A stretch of DNA of 24,494 nucleotides from Vicinamibacteria bacterium (GTDB lineage: Bacteria > Acidobacteriota > Vicinamibacteria > Vicinamibacterales > UBA2999): positions 1 through 24,494 of the forward strand of contig JAICQE010000045.1 of NCBI GenBank assembly GCA_025938035.1, read 5' to 3'. Both the position numbers and the translations under genes were made by a program. Position 1 is the stretch's first letter, and every line of letters starts with the position of its first letter. This document shows positions 1 to 7,654 of this stretch, piece by piece. The notes under the pieces are model-generated. The model ran no database searches. It was not told the origin of the DNA and was given only the letters and a program-made list of their open reading frames with translations.

Positions 1-51
1 GACGCCGAGCTGCTCCACGATGATGCTCTTCACCTTGTCTGCGACAGCCAT
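1..51 (-). CDS. acpP: Acyl carrier protein, N-terminal fragment (cut by window edge)
   Basis: Only the first 17 codons are in the window, reading MAVADKVKSIIVEQLGV, which matches the first helix of bacterial acyl carrier proteins. ACP carries growing fatty-acyl chains on a phosphopantetheine-modified serine; that serine lies outside the window. The ATG at 51-49 is preceded by a clear GGAGG ribosome binding site about six bases upstream. It is the next gene after fabD and fabG on the same strand, the usual fab cluster order, but is separated from fabG by about 170 bp that hold a heptamer repeat array. The call rests on the start motif plus context. Confidence 0.88.
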   Translation of the reverse strand, partial: MAVADKVKSIIVEQLGV

Positions 52-82
52 TCAATGCCTCCGATTGAAGGTCTCACTCTTT

Positions 83-223
83 GACCTTTGACGTTCGACG
101 TTTGCTTCCGACGTTGACCTCTGACCTCTGACCTCTGACCTCTGACCTCTGACCTCTGACCTCTGACCTCTGACCTCTGACCTCTGACCTCCGACCTCTG
201 ACCTCCGACGTCCGACCTCCGAC
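83..223. repeat. Heptamer tandem repeat array (GACCTCT) between fabG and acpP
   Basis: From 116 to 220 there are 15 consecutive 7-bp units. The first ten are identical GACCTCT; the last five alternate with GACCTCC and one GACGTCC. Degenerate units (GACCTTT, GACGTTC, GACGTTT) extend left to 83. Because seven is not a multiple of three, the array reads open in several frames and gives artefactual Arg/Gln/Ser/Glu/Val-rich ORFs. It ends directly at the fabG stop codon (TCA at 224-226). The same word in the opposite orientation occurs at 12919-12995. Confidence 0.97.
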
Positions 224-964
224 TCACATGTACATCCCGCCATTGACGGCGAGAACCTGTCCTGTAATATACGCTGCCTCATCCGACGCGAGAAAGCACA
301 CGGCGGCGGCGACGTCCTGCGGTGTGCCGAGCCGTCCCAGCGGAATCGACGCCGACCAGTCGGCGTGCGCCTTTTCTGTGATCGCCTTCGTCATATCGCT
401 CTCGATGAGGCCGGGGGTGACCGTGTTGACCGTGATGCCTCGCGAGGCGACTTCGCGCGCCACGGCCTTGGTGAACCCGATGAGGCCCGCCTTGGATGCC
501 GCGTAGTTCGCCTGCCCCGCGTTGCCCGTCTGCCCGACGACCGAGCTGATGCTGATGATGCGGCCGCTCCGCTGCTTGATCATCGGCTTGAGCACGGCCT
601 GCACGCAGCTGAAGGCGGCCGTCAGGTTCGTCTCGATGACCTGATCCCAGTCCTCGCGCTTCATCCGCAGCATCAGCTGATCGCGGGTGATCCCGGCGTT
701 GTTCACGAGGATGTCGACCCGCCCGTGACGCTCGATCGTGCCGCCGACCATCGCGGTGACCGACGAGGCATCGGACAGCTCCAGCGCGACGGCATCGGCG
801 CGGCCACCCGACTGCCGGATGGACTCCACAGCGGCCGCGGCGTTGTCGCCGCGCGCGGCCGCCATCACGTGCGCGCCTCGCGCCGCCAGGGTCTCGGCGA
901 TCGCGCGGCCGATGCCGCGCGACGCGCCGGTCACGATCGCAACTTTTCCTGTGAGATCGAGCAT
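224..964 (-). CDS. fabG: 3-oxoacyl-[acyl-carrier-protein] reductase FabG
   Basis: 246-residue short-chain dehydrogenase that carries out the NADPH-dependent reduction of 3-oxoacyl-ACP in fatty acid elongation. Visible motifs are the TGASRGIG dinucleotide-binding loop (residues 12-19), NNAG (88-91), the active-site Asn in ETNLT (113), Ser 140/141, and Tyr154/Lys158 in YAASK. The C-terminus is GGMYM. The start at ATG 964 gives the normal FabG length; the frame stays open upstream into fabD but adds no conserved sequence. It begins 14 bases after the fabD stop, so the two are probably co-transcribed. The family is large, but fab cluster context makes FabG the best call. Confidence 0.95.
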   Translation of the reverse strand: MLDLTGKVAIVTGASRGIGRAIAETLAARGAHVMAAARGDNAAAAVESIRQSGGRADAVALELSDASSVTAMVGGTIERHGRVDILVNNAGITRDQLMLRMKREDWDQVIETNLTAAFSCVQAVLKPMIKQRSGRIISISSVVGQTGNAGQANYAASKAGLIGFTKAVAREVASRGITVNTVTPGLIESDMTKAITEKAHADWSASIPLGRLGTPQDVAAAVCFLASDEAAYITGQVLAVNGGMYM

Positions 965-978
965 GTTCGCCGGAACGC

Positions 979-1923
979 CTATACGGCGTTCCTTGCTGCC
1001 GCCACGACCGCCTCGAGCTCGCCGGGCGATCCGAAATGCATGATGCAAGCGTCCTTGTGGATCTTCTTGACGAGGCCGCCGAGCACCGTTCCCGGGCCCA
1101 CCTCAACATACGTGGTGACGCCTTCCGACGCAAGGCGGCGCACGACCGCCTCCCACTGCACGGGCGTCGATACCTGCCGGACCAGCGCATCGATCGCCGC
1201 GGCCGCGTCGCGCTTCGGTTCGGCATCGACGTTGGCCACCACCGGGACGCGTGGCGCGCCGGTATCGAGGCCGCGCAGCTCGGGTTCGAGCCGGGTCTGC
1301 GCAGGCGCCATCAGCGCGCAATGAAACGGCGCGCTGACCGCCAGCGGCACGACGCGTCGGGCGCCGAGCGCTTTGGCGCGCTCCGACGCCCGCTGCACCG
1401 CGGCGGCCGTTCCCGCGATGACGATCTGCCCGGGTCCGTTGATGTTCGCCGGGCTGACGACCTCGCCCTGCGCTGCCTCCTCGCACGCCTGCTGAACGGC
1501 CTGCAGGTCGCTGCCGAGGACGGCGGCCATCGCGCCCTGGCCCACCGGAACGGCCTCCTGCATGTACCGGCCGCGCCGTCGGACGATGCGCACCGCGCCG
1601 GCGAGATCGAACGTCCCGGCCGCGACGTTCGCGGAGTACTCGCCCAGGCTGTGCCCGGCCACGAACGCCGGCCGGACGCCGTGCGCGTCCAGGACGCGCC
1701 ACGCGGCCACGCTCGCCGCGAGAATCGCGGGCTGCGTGATTTCGGTGAGCGCCAACTGGTCCTCGGGACCGTTGAAGCACAGCTCACTGAGGCGGACCCC
1801 TCCTTCGCCGAACGCGGCGTCGGCTTCGTCGAACGCGGCGCGGGCGATCGGGAACGCCTCGGCGAGCTCACGGCCCATGCCGACCTGCTGGGATCCCTGT
1901 CCGGGAAAGATGAAGGCGAGCAC
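979..1923 (-). CDS. fabD: Malonyl-CoA:ACP transacylase FabD
   Basis: 314 residues, the standard family length. It transfers malonyl from CoA to ACP to supply the elongation substrate. The sequence has the N-terminal GQGSQ (8-12), the nucleophile elbow GHSLG with Ser92, the substrate-carboxylate Arg117 in an RGRYMQEA stretch, and the catalytic His201 in APFH. The start is GTG at 1923, with GGAG about nine bases upstream. It follows plsX by 28 bases and precedes fabG by 14, consistent with one operon. fabH, often found between plsX and fabD, is absent. Confidence 0.96.
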   Translation of the reverse strand: MLAFIFPGQGSQQVGMGRELAEAFPIARAAFDEADAAFGEGGVRLSELCFNGPEDQLALTEITQPAILAASVAAWRVLDAHGVRPAFVAGHSLGEYSANVAAGTFDLAGAVRIVRRRGRYMQEAVPVGQGAMAAVLGSDLQAVQQACEEAAQGEVVSPANINGPGQIVIAGTAAAVQRASERAKALGARRVVPLAVSAPFHCALMAPAQTRLEPELRGLDTGAPRVPVVANVDAEPKRDAAAAIDALVRQVSTPVQWEAVVRRLASEGVTTYVEVGPGTVLGGLVKKIHKDACIMHFGSPGELEAVVAAARNAV

Positions 1924-1951
1924 GCGTCAGGTCTCCGGGACGTGCGAACGT

Positions 1952-2953
1952 TCAGGATGCGGCAACGGCAATCTCCCGTTCGATGCTCCGCACGAAATCG
2001 GTCGTCGCAAACCGGTATGCCATGGCAATCGCGTTTCTCACGGCCTTGGCGGACGAACGGCCGTGCCCCACGATCGTGAGCCCGGCGACACCCAGCAGCG
2101 GCGCTCCGCCGTACTCCGAGTAGTCGACGCGCCTGCGAAAGCGCCGGAACGCGCGGCGCGACAGCAGATACCCGACCTGACTGGAAAAGGTTCCTTGAAG
2201 CTCGTCGCCCAGCAGCGCTTCGACCGTCTCGACCAGCCCTTCGCTCGTTTTCAGCACCACGTTCCCGGTGAATCCGTCGCAGACGATCACGTCCGCCACA
2301 CCGCTGTAGATCTCCCGGCCTTCGATGTTGCCGATGAAATTCAACGGCGAGCCCTTCAGCAGCCGGTGTGCCTCACGGGTCAGCTCGTTGCCTTTCGTCT
2401 CTTCCTCACCAATGGACAAGAGTCCCACTCGCGGGCGCGTGACCCCCAGCGCCACGCGAGCGTACACAGCGCCCATGACCCCGAACTGCAGGAGATGCTG
2501 GGGACGGCACTCCACGCTGGCTCCCGCGTCGAGGAGCACGGCGGGGCGGCCGCGGGTGGGGATCGTGGCCCCGAGCGCGGGGCGATCGACGCCGGCGATC
2601 AGGCCGAAGGCGCCGTACGCGGCCATCACCGCGGCGCCCGTGTGGCCGGCGCTGAAGAGCGCATCGGCCTGCCCATGCGCCACCCGATCGGCCGCCACGC
2701 GAATCGAGGCCCGTGGCTTCCGTCGAAGCGCGGCGGCCGGGGCGTCGGTCATCAGGATCACGTCGGGTGCGTCGATGATCTCGATCCGGAGCTGCCGCCA
2801 GTCACCATGAGCGGCGAGCGCCCGGTCGAGCGCCGAGGTGACGCCCACCAGGGCGAGCGCCACGTCGAGATGCCGCGCGGCCGCCACCGCGCCGTCGACG
2901 ATGGCGTCAGGGGCGTGGTCGCCGCCCATCGCGTCAACGGCGATACGAATCAT
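1952..2953 (-). CDS. plsX: Phosphate acyltransferase PlsX
   Basis: 333 residues. PlsX converts acyl-ACP to acyl-phosphate for the first acylation step of phospholipid synthesis. The family signature DAMGGDHAP lies at residues 6-14, followed by a SAGHTGA segment (usually SAGNTGA), a DAGA block and GFTGNVVLKTSEG. The ATG at 2953 is chosen because it puts the signature at the usual distance from the N-terminus; a GTG at 2977 is possible but gives an eight-residue extension without conservation. No strong ribosome binding site is visible before either. It follows rpmF, the classic rpmF-plsX pairing. Confidence 0.95.
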   Translation of the reverse strand: MIRIAVDAMGGDHAPDAIVDGAVAAARHLDVALALVGVTSALDRALAAHGDWRQLRIEIIDAPDVILMTDAPAAALRRKPRASIRVAADRVAHGQADALFSAGHTGAAVMAAYGAFGLIAGVDRPALGATIPTRGRPAVLLDAGASVECRPQHLLQFGVMGAVYARVALGVTRPRVGLLSIGEEETKGNELTREAHRLLKGSPLNFIGNIEGREIYSGVADVIVCDGFTGNVVLKTSEGLVETVEALLGDELQGTFSSQVGYLLSRRAFRRFRRRVDYSEYGGAPLLGVAGLTIVGHGRSSAKAVRNAIAMAYRFATTDFVRSIEREIAVAAS

Positions 2954-3079
2954 GATCGACGCTGCGGACCGCGTCACGCCGAGGCAGGGAGGCAGCCGCC
3001 TTCGTCCTACGGGCTGCGGCGGCCAGGACTTCCGCGAAGCCCTGGCGCGGGCGGACGCCTCGGTGTGGCGGGATTGTCC

Positions 3080-3262
3080 CTACTCTTCGTCGACCGGACG
3101 AACCTGCCGGTCTTTGTAGTAGCCGCAGTGCGGGCAGATGCGATGCGGCGCCTTCGGCTCGTGGCACTGGGGGCACAGGCCCGTGGTCGCCGCGCGGAGC
3201 GCATCATGCGTCCGGCGCTTGGCCGTGCGGGTCTTGGAATGTCTGCGTTTTGGATTCGGCAT
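3080..3262 (-). CDS. rpmF: 50S ribosomal protein L32 (zinc-ribbon form)
   Basis: 60 residues with the L32 hallmark start MPNPKRRHSK followed by a basic region, then a CPQC...CPHC pair of cysteine motifs, so this is the zinc-binding (C+) version of L32. The C-terminal tail is acidic. It lies 50 bases after the DUF177/YceD gene and 126 bases before plsX, the widely conserved yceD-rpmF-plsX order that links ribosome and lipid synthesis genes. Confidence 0.96.
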   Translation of the reverse strand: MPNPKRRHSKTRTAKRRTHDALRAATTGLCPQCHEPKAPHRICPHCGYYKDRQVRPVDEE

Positions 3263-3312
3263 GGCTCTCTAATGACGCCCCCGGCGGGACAGCTCCCCAC
3301 CCGACGTCTCTC

Positions 3313-3843
3313 TCACGATTCTCCCCGCGGGCGCACCAGCCCCTTGAGGGGTGCCAGCCGCGGGTCTTCCCACGCAGGCGCGCAGCTGCAGGTCCCGGCG
3401 TTCAGGTTCGTGCCGCACTGCGGACATAGCCCCTTGCAGTCGTCCGCGCACAGCGGCTTCATGGGCAGGGCGAGATAGAACTGTTCTCGGAGCAGTTCGT
3501 TCAGGTCGATGCGGTCGTCCCGGTAATAGCTGGTGTCGAGGTCCTCTTCCTGCATCTCCCGCTCGGCCTCGGTCGGCATCGCGGAGGCCGGCAGGAACCG
3601 CAAATCGAATGACGCGTCCACCGGCATCGGGTACGGCTCCAGGCACCGGCCGCACGCCTGCTCGAGCACGGTGCGCGCGGTCCCCACGAGCCGGAACTTC
3701 TCCTTGTCCTTGTGGATGTCGAAGTCCAGATCGACGGGCGCCACGATCCGGTACGCATCCCCCGGCTGCGCCACGTCTTCGGGCGTGAACGTCCGGGAGA
3801 AATGGCTGAGCGGCTCGCGAAACCGCGTGAGTTCCAGCTGCAT
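3313..3843 (-). CDS. DUF177 (YceD-like) protein
   Basis: 176 residues, MQLELTRF at the N-terminus. Features typical of DUF177 are a central CGRCLEPY segment and a C-terminal cysteine cluster (CADDCKGLCPQCGTNL, then CSC), probably metal binding. The family is linked to 23S rRNA and large-subunit maturation in plants and E. coli; the exact biochemical role is unresolved. The ATG at 3843 has a GGGAGGGAG ribosome binding site about ten bases upstream. The open frame runs further upstream, but that part is encoded by the spacer repeat and is not gene-like. It sits immediately before rpmF, the normal neighbour. Confidence 0.9.
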   Translation of the reverse strand: MQLELTRFREPLSHFSRTFTPEDVAQPGDAYRIVAPVDLDFDIHKDKEKFRLVGTARTVLEQACGRCLEPYPMPVDASFDLRFLPASAMPTEAEREMQEEDLDTSYYRDDRIDLNELLREQFYLALPMKPLCADDCKGLCPQCGTNLNAGTCSCAPAWEDPRLAPLKGLVRPRGES

Positions 3844-3901
3844 GGGGCAGACTCCCTCCCGCGAAATCGCGCGGAAGGCAGACCCACCATTATAGCCGGT
3901 A

Positions 3902-3980
3902 GCTTGTAGGTGGTAGCCGGATGGTAGGTGGAAGCCGACTGGTAGGCCTACCCAATCTGCGACGACCTGCCCCCTACCCC
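3902..3980. repeat. Spacer repeat built from GTAGGTGG-type words
   Basis: The spacer between the dGTPase gene stop (3981) and the DUF177 start is composed of GTAGGTGG(T/A)AGCCG-like words on the plus strand, followed by the complementary style (CCTACCC, CCCCTACCCC). It includes a perfect 12-bp palindrome, GGTAGGCCTACC, at 3941-3952. The TAG stop of the dGTPase gene (3983-3981) is formed within the CCCCTAG end of this repeat. A related word set is at 9509-9562. Confidence 0.8.
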
Positions 3981-5039
3981 CTAGAGTTGATCCCACGCAA
4001 TCGGTCCAATCCAGGGCTTGGGAATGAACAGCCGCTCGTACAGCGCCACCGCGAAGCGGTCGGTCATTCCGGCCAGAAAATCGCGGGCGGCGACGTCGAG
4101 CCCTTCCGCCTCGACGATGCGGCCGTCCAGGAACTCGGCGGGGCGCTCGCGAATCTTCTCCCAGAGTCCGCCGAGAATACCGGTCGCCTTGCGGAACTCG
4201 GCCGTCGCGACCTCGTTCTCGTAAACGGCGTCGAACAGAAACGCGCGCATGGCCAGCGTCGCATCCAGCACTTCGTCGCTCATCCGGATTTCGGAGAGCC
4301 CGGCGTCCTGCGTCTCCATCACCACGTCCTTCACCATGCGCGCGATGCGCGCCGACGAGGTGATGCCGAGGACCTGCACGGCCTCGCGCGGCAGATCCGA
4401 CTCCTTCAGCACCCGCGCGCGCACAGCATCATCGATGTCGTGGTTCACGTAGGCAATGAGATCCGCGACGCGCATCACCTGCCCCTCCAGCGTCGCCGAT
4501 CGTTTGTCCGGATCGAGACCCACCGGCGCGCCCTTTTTCCCCTTCGAGTGGCGGCCGATGCCGTCGCGCACTTCCCAGGTGAGGTTGAGGCCGCGCCCAT
4601 CGTTCTCGAGGACGTCGACGATGCGAAGGCTCTGTTCGTAGTGACGGAAGCCCCCCGGCATCAACGAGTCGATGACCCGCTCACCCGCGTGACCGAATGG
4701 CGTGTGTCCGAGATCGTGGCCGAGGGCGATCGACTCGGTCAGTTCCTCGTGGAGGCGCAGGACCTTTGCGATCGTACGCGCGATCTGCGAGACCTCCAGC
4801 GTGTGCGTCAGCCGCGTACGGTAGTGGTCGCCGGCCGGTGCGAAGAACACCTGCGTCTTGTGCTTCAGCCGCCGGAACGCCTTGCTGTGGATGATGCGAT
4901 CCCGATCGTGCTGGAACGCCGGCCGCACGTCGTCCTCCGGTTCCGGACGGAGGCGGCCGCGCGAATCGGCGCTTTTCGATGCCTGCGGCGCCAGCGTGTC
5001 GCGCTCCCGCTGCTCGAGCGCCTCACGGATGCTCGACAA
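3981..5039 (-). CDS. dgt: dGTPase-like HD-domain triphosphohydrolase
   Basis: About 352 residues from a TTG start at 5039. Deoxyguanosinetriphosphate triphosphohydrolase-like proteins cleave dNTPs to nucleoside and triphosphate. The HD-domain metal ligands are visible: RTRLTHTLEV (His79 by this start) and ALGHDLGHTPFGHAGE (His108/Asp109), preceded by the family motif SKAFRRLKHKTQVF. The TTG start is preferred because a GGAG lies six to seven bases upstream and it overlaps the deoB stop by 17 bases, suggesting translational coupling; an upstream in-frame start would overlap deoB much more. The short Dgt-like form is common outside enterobacteria. Substrate range cannot be told from sequence. 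Confidence 0.88.
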   Translation of the reverse strand: MSSIREALEQRERDTLAPQASKSADSRGRLRPEPEDDVRPAFQHDRDRIIHSKAFRRLKHKTQVFFAPAGDHYRTRLTHTLEVSQIARTIAKVLRLHEELTESIALGHDLGHTPFGHAGERVIDSLMPGGFRHYEQSLRIVDVLENDGRGLNLTWEVRDGIGRHSKGKKGAPVGLDPDKRSATLEGQVMRVADLIAYVNHDIDDAVRARVLKESDLPREAVQVLGITSSARIARMVKDVVMETQDAGLSEIRMSDEVLDATLAMRAFLFDAVYENEVATAEFRKATGILGGLWEKIRERPAEFLDGRIVEAEGLDVAARDFLAGMTDRFAVALYERLFIPKPWIGPIAWDQL

Positions 5040-6228
5040 GGATGTCTCCGAGAAAGCTCTCGCCGTGTGCCAGCGGACCGGCGCCGAACACTTCCGCGAT
5101 GGTCTGTCCGAGATCGGCAAACGTCGGGCGCGTACCCACGTCGGCACTGGCGCGTACGCGGGAGCCGGTCATGAGCAGCGGCACATGCTCCCGCGAATGA
5201 TCGGTGCTCGGGGTCGTGGGATCGTTGCCATGATCCGCCGTCACGATCAGGAGGTCCGTGTCTTGAAGCGTCTCTTCCAGGGACGCCAGGCGTGCGTCGA
5301 ACGCCTCCAGATTGGCTGCAAACCCGCGGACGTTGTTGCGATGGCCGAAGACCGTATCGAAGTCGACGAGGTTGGCGAAAATGAGCCCCCGGTCCTCTTC
5401 GCGCATCCGATCGATCACGCACTCCATGCCGTGCGCGTCGCTCGTGGTGGGAAAGCTTCGGGCGATCCCCCGGCCCGCGAAGAGGTCGTGGACCTTCCCG
5501 ATCGAGACGACCGGAATCCCCTTTCCTGCCAGCGCGTCGAGCAAGGTCTCTCCGTCCGGCTCGAGCGCGTAATCGTGCCGGTTGGCCGTCCGCACGAAGG
5601 CGCCGGGCGTTCCCGTGAAGGGCCGCGCGATGACGCGCGCGACGCCCGCTCCGCGCGCCACGAGGTCGAAAGCGGCTTCGCAGATCCGGTACTGTTCGGC
5701 TATCGGAATCACGTCCTCGTGCGCCGCGATCTGGCACACGCTGTCCGCCGACGTGTAGACGATGGGCCGGCCTGACCGCATGTGTTCGGGACCGAGACGG
5801 TCGATGATCTCGGTACCTGAAGCCGCCTCATTGCCGATCGTGCCGCGTCCGATGCGCCTCTCGAGTTCGGCGACGACGTCGGCAGGAAATCCCGACGGGA
5901 ACGTCGGGAACGGCCGGTCCAGCACGATTCCGGCAATTTCCCAGTGACCGGTGACCGAGTCTTTGCCAGGCGACGCTTCGGCCATCCGTCCGTACGCCCC
6001 TACCGGCTCGCCGCGCCGCGGCTCGCCGGCGGCGTCCTTCGGCGGGGCGCCGATGGCCGCCACGCGGTCCAGGCCGAGCGCGCGCAGCCGCGGAACGGCG
6101 AGCGGCACCTGCCGCGCGATGTTGCCGAGGGTGTCGCTGCCCCGATCGCCGTACGCGGACGCGTCCGGCAGCTCTCCGCAGCCGACGCTGTCGAGCACGA
6201 TCAGGATGACGCGGTCGAAGTGCGGCAG
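5023..6228 (-). CDS. deoB: Phosphopentomutase DeoB
   Basis: Alkaline-phosphatase-superfamily metalloenzyme that interconverts ribose or deoxyribose 1- and 5-phosphates in nucleoside salvage. Motifs include LDSVGCGELPDA near the N-terminus, the GKDSVTGHWE segment that contains the active-site Thr, NLVDFDTVFGHRN, and the metal-binding ADHGNDPTTPSTDHSRE. The length of about 400 residues is normal. The start is unusual. The N-terminal strand (HFDRVILIVLDS) is encoded, but the only in-frame ATG/GTG/TTG codon is a GTG at 6198 in the middle of that strand. A CTG at 6228 would restore the full strand and is used here. It lies 23 bases after hfq and overlaps the dGTPase start. Confidence 0.9.
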   Translation of the reverse strand: MPHFDRVILIVLDSVGCGELPDASAYGDRGSDTLGNIARQVPLAVPRLRALGLDRVAAIGAPPKDAAGEPRRGEPVGAYGRMAEASPGKDSVTGHWEIAGIVLDRPFPTFPSGFPADVVAELERRIGRGTIGNEAASGTEIIDRLGPEHMRSGRPIVYTSADSVCQIAAHEDVIPIAEQYRICEAAFDLVARGAGVARVIARPFTGTPGAFVRTANRHDYALEPDGETLLDALAGKGIPVVSIGKVHDLFAGRGIARSFPTTSDAHGMECVIDRMREEDRGLIFANLVDFDTVFGHRNNVRGFAANLEAFDARLASLEETLQDTDLLIVTADHGNDPTTPSTDHSREHVPLLMTGSRVRASADVGTRPTFADLGQTIAEVFGAGPLAHGESFLGDILVEHP

Positions 6229-6251
6229 ATGAGTGGAAGTGTCCGTGGACC

Positions 6252-6518
6252 CTACACGTGCGCGGCGAGATAGTTCGCCACGTTCCTCTGGGTCTCGATG
6301 GTCGCGATCGCGTGCTTGAACACGAGCTGATCGTTGCCATTCACCTCGACGACGACGGCGAACTTGTCGAAGTTCTTGATGCGCGCCTCGAAGTGCCGGC
6401 CATCCATCAGATGAATGGTCACCGACAGCCGGTCGCGCCGCGCGAAGTTCAGAAAGGCATCCTGAATGTTGGGCGGGGTCGCCGGGACCGGTGCGCGAGG
6501 TTCAGTGACCTGGGCCAT
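6252..6518 (-). CDS. hfq: RNA chaperone Hfq
   Basis: 88-residue Sm-like protein. The Sm1 region NIQDAFLNFARRDRLSVTIH and the Sm2 motif with FKHAIATI (YKHA in E. coli) are present, as is the FDKF segment corresponding to FDQF of E. coli Hfq. The Hfq hexamer binds small RNAs and mRNAs. An 11- to 15-residue Pro/Ala-rich N-terminal extension precedes the Sm fold. The long acidic C-terminal tail of enterobacterial Hfq is missing, the tail here being short (ETQRNVANYLAAHV). The ATG is preceded by GAGGAG, and the gene overlaps the miaA end by 17 bases, the classical miaA-hfq arrangement. Confidence 0.9.
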   Translation of the reverse strand: MAQVTEPRAPVPATPPNIQDAFLNFARRDRLSVTIHLMDGRHFEARIKNFDKFAVVVEVNGNDQLVFKHAIATIETQRNVANYLAAHV

Positions 6519-7479
6519 CAGGAAGCGTCTCCTCAGCCTGTCGCGGCATCGCGTGCAGGCGGGCGGCGAGCGCGCGCTCGACGCGCTGCAAAGTCTCCGG
6601 CACCTCGCCGGGGCCTTCGAACCAGATAAGGTTAGGCTCTTTGCGGAACCAGATCAACTGCCGGCGCGCGTAACGACGGTTCTCCTGCACGATCAGCCGG
6701 CGCGTCGCGGCCTCGTCGCGCACGCCGCGGAGCATCCCCATCACCTGTCGATACACGAGCCCGCCGAACGGCCGCGCATCGGACGGCACGCCGCGCGCCA
6801 GCAGCCCCTCAACCTCGGAGACGATGCCTCGCGCGAACTGCTGGTCGACACGGCGCGCGACCCGCTCGGCCGTCGTGGCGGCGGGAAGACGCAACGCGAT
6901 CGCGACGACGTCGCAGTCGGCGATCAGCGACCGCGTCTCGCCAAAATGGTCGCTGAGCGGACGGCCCGTCGTCAGGTAGACCTCCAGAGCCCGTACCAGC
7001 CGCTTGCGATCCCGGGGCATGACGCGCACGGCCGAGCCGGGATCGACACGCTGCAGCATCCGGTGCAGCCGCTCGGGGCCCTTCTTCCGTGCGACTCGCT
7101 CGAGACGCGCTCGAAGCTGGTCGTCGGCACCCGGGCCGGGAAACAGGCCTCGGGTCAGCGCGCGGTAATAGAACCCGGTGCCGCCAACGAGGATTGGCAG
7201 CTTCCCTCGCGCATGAATGTCTCGAATGACGCGCTCGGCGTCGCGCGCGAACTGCGCGGCCGTGTAGACGTCGGTCGGCTCTAGGATGTCGATCAGGTGG
7301 TGGGGGATCCCGCGACGCTCTTCAATCGTCGGCTTGTCGGTGCCGATGTCGAACCCGCGGTATACCGCGGTCGAGTCGCAGTTGATGATCTCGCCCTCAT
7401 GCCGCTCGGCGAGCGACAACCCGAGCGCGGTCTTGCCGGATGCCGTGGGCCCGAGGACGGCCAGGACGAGGGGGCGCAC
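6502..7479 (-). CDS. miaA: tRNA dimethylallyltransferase MiaA
   Basis: About 325 residues. MiaA isopentenylates A37 of tRNAs that read UNN codons. It has the P-loop GPTASGKT (10-17), the DSTAVYRGFDIGTDKP block (DSxxxYxxxDIGTxKP in the family), the GGTGFYYRAL motif and the C-terminal RRYARRQLIWFRKE. The start is a GTG at 7479, chosen because it lies ten residues before the P-loop as usual; the open frame runs upstream through a repeat hairpin. A GAGG lies very close to the GTG, so the ribosome binding site is not ideal. hfq overlaps its 3' end. Confidence 0.94.
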   Translation of the reverse strand: MRPLVLAVLGPTASGKTALGLSLAERHEGEIINCDSTAVYRGFDIGTDKPTIEERRGIPHHLIDILEPTDVYTAAQFARDAERVIRDIHARGKLPILVGGTGFYYRALTRGLFPGPGADDQLRARLERVARKKGPERLHRMLQRVDPGSAVRVMPRDRKRLVRALEVYLTTGRPLSDHFGETRSLIADCDVVAIALRLPAATTAERVARRVDQQFARGIVSEVEGLLARGVPSDARPFGGLVYRQVMGMLRGVRDEAATRRLIVQENRRYARRQLIWFRKEPNLIWFEGPGEVPETLQRVERALAARLHAMPRQAEETLPDGPGH

Positions 7480-7511
7480 GTCCTCATCGTACGCGCGGTC
7501 GATTCGGAACT

Positions 7512-7543
7512 CCCAACTCCCAAGTTGGGGCTTGGGAGTTGGG
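7512..7543. repeat. Perfect hairpin of the CAACTCCC word family
   Basis: Left arm 7512-7524 (CCCAACTCCCAAG) pairs perfectly over 13 bp with right arm 7531-7543, leaving a six-base loop. It lies in the 74-bp spacer between the miniprotein stop and the miaA start. No T-run follows on the minus strand, so it is not a textbook intrinsic terminator, although the transcript would fold strongly. The same words occur at 11565-11715, 20350-20390 and, more loosely, 23979-24048. Confidence 0.9.
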
Positions 7544-7553
7544 GACCGATCGA

Positions 7554-7649
7554 TCAAGCGCCCTGGCTCACCCGAATAAAGACATAGACGATCAACGCGA
7601 TCAATACGAGGATGAGACCAAGCTGCTGATTCCGGGTGGGCGTCGCCAC
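7554..7649 (-). CDS. Putative 31-residue single-pass membrane miniprotein
   Basis: A short open frame starts at GTG 7649, eight bases after the DUF3738 gene stop (7655-7657), and ends in TGA at 7554. It reads VATPTRNQQL followed by one strongly hydrophobic stretch of about 15 residues (GLILVLIALIVYVFI) and a short polar tail RVSQGA. This fits a single transmembrane helix with a short N-terminal segment. A GAGG overlaps the preceding stop codon, only three bases from the GTG, which is closer than ideal. No family is recognised. It could be a genuine small membrane protein or a chance open frame; the hydrophobic composition and tight spacing favour the former. Confidence 0.5.
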   Translation of the reverse strand: MATPTRNQQLGLILVLIALIVYVFIRVSQGA

Positions 7650-7654
7650 GATCC

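Noticed and set aside
83..223. CRISPR array
   Set aside because: The units are 7 bp with no spacers, so they are simple tandem repeats; no cas genes are visible.
30..282. Open frames on the minus strand encoding Arg/Gln/Ser/Glu/Val repeat proteins
   Set aside because: They are translations of the 7-bp tandem array in different frames, with no start context and overlap with acpP and fabG ends.
365..3478. Long plus-strand open frames opposite fabG, fabD and plsX
   Set aside because: They are shadows caused by high GC; they are Arg/Ala-rich and contain no recognisable domains, while the minus strand has clear enzymes.
7512..7543. Intrinsic terminator before miaA
   Set aside because: The stem is perfect but no T-run follows on either strand, and it belongs to a word-repeat family seen in other spacers, so it is listed as a repeat.
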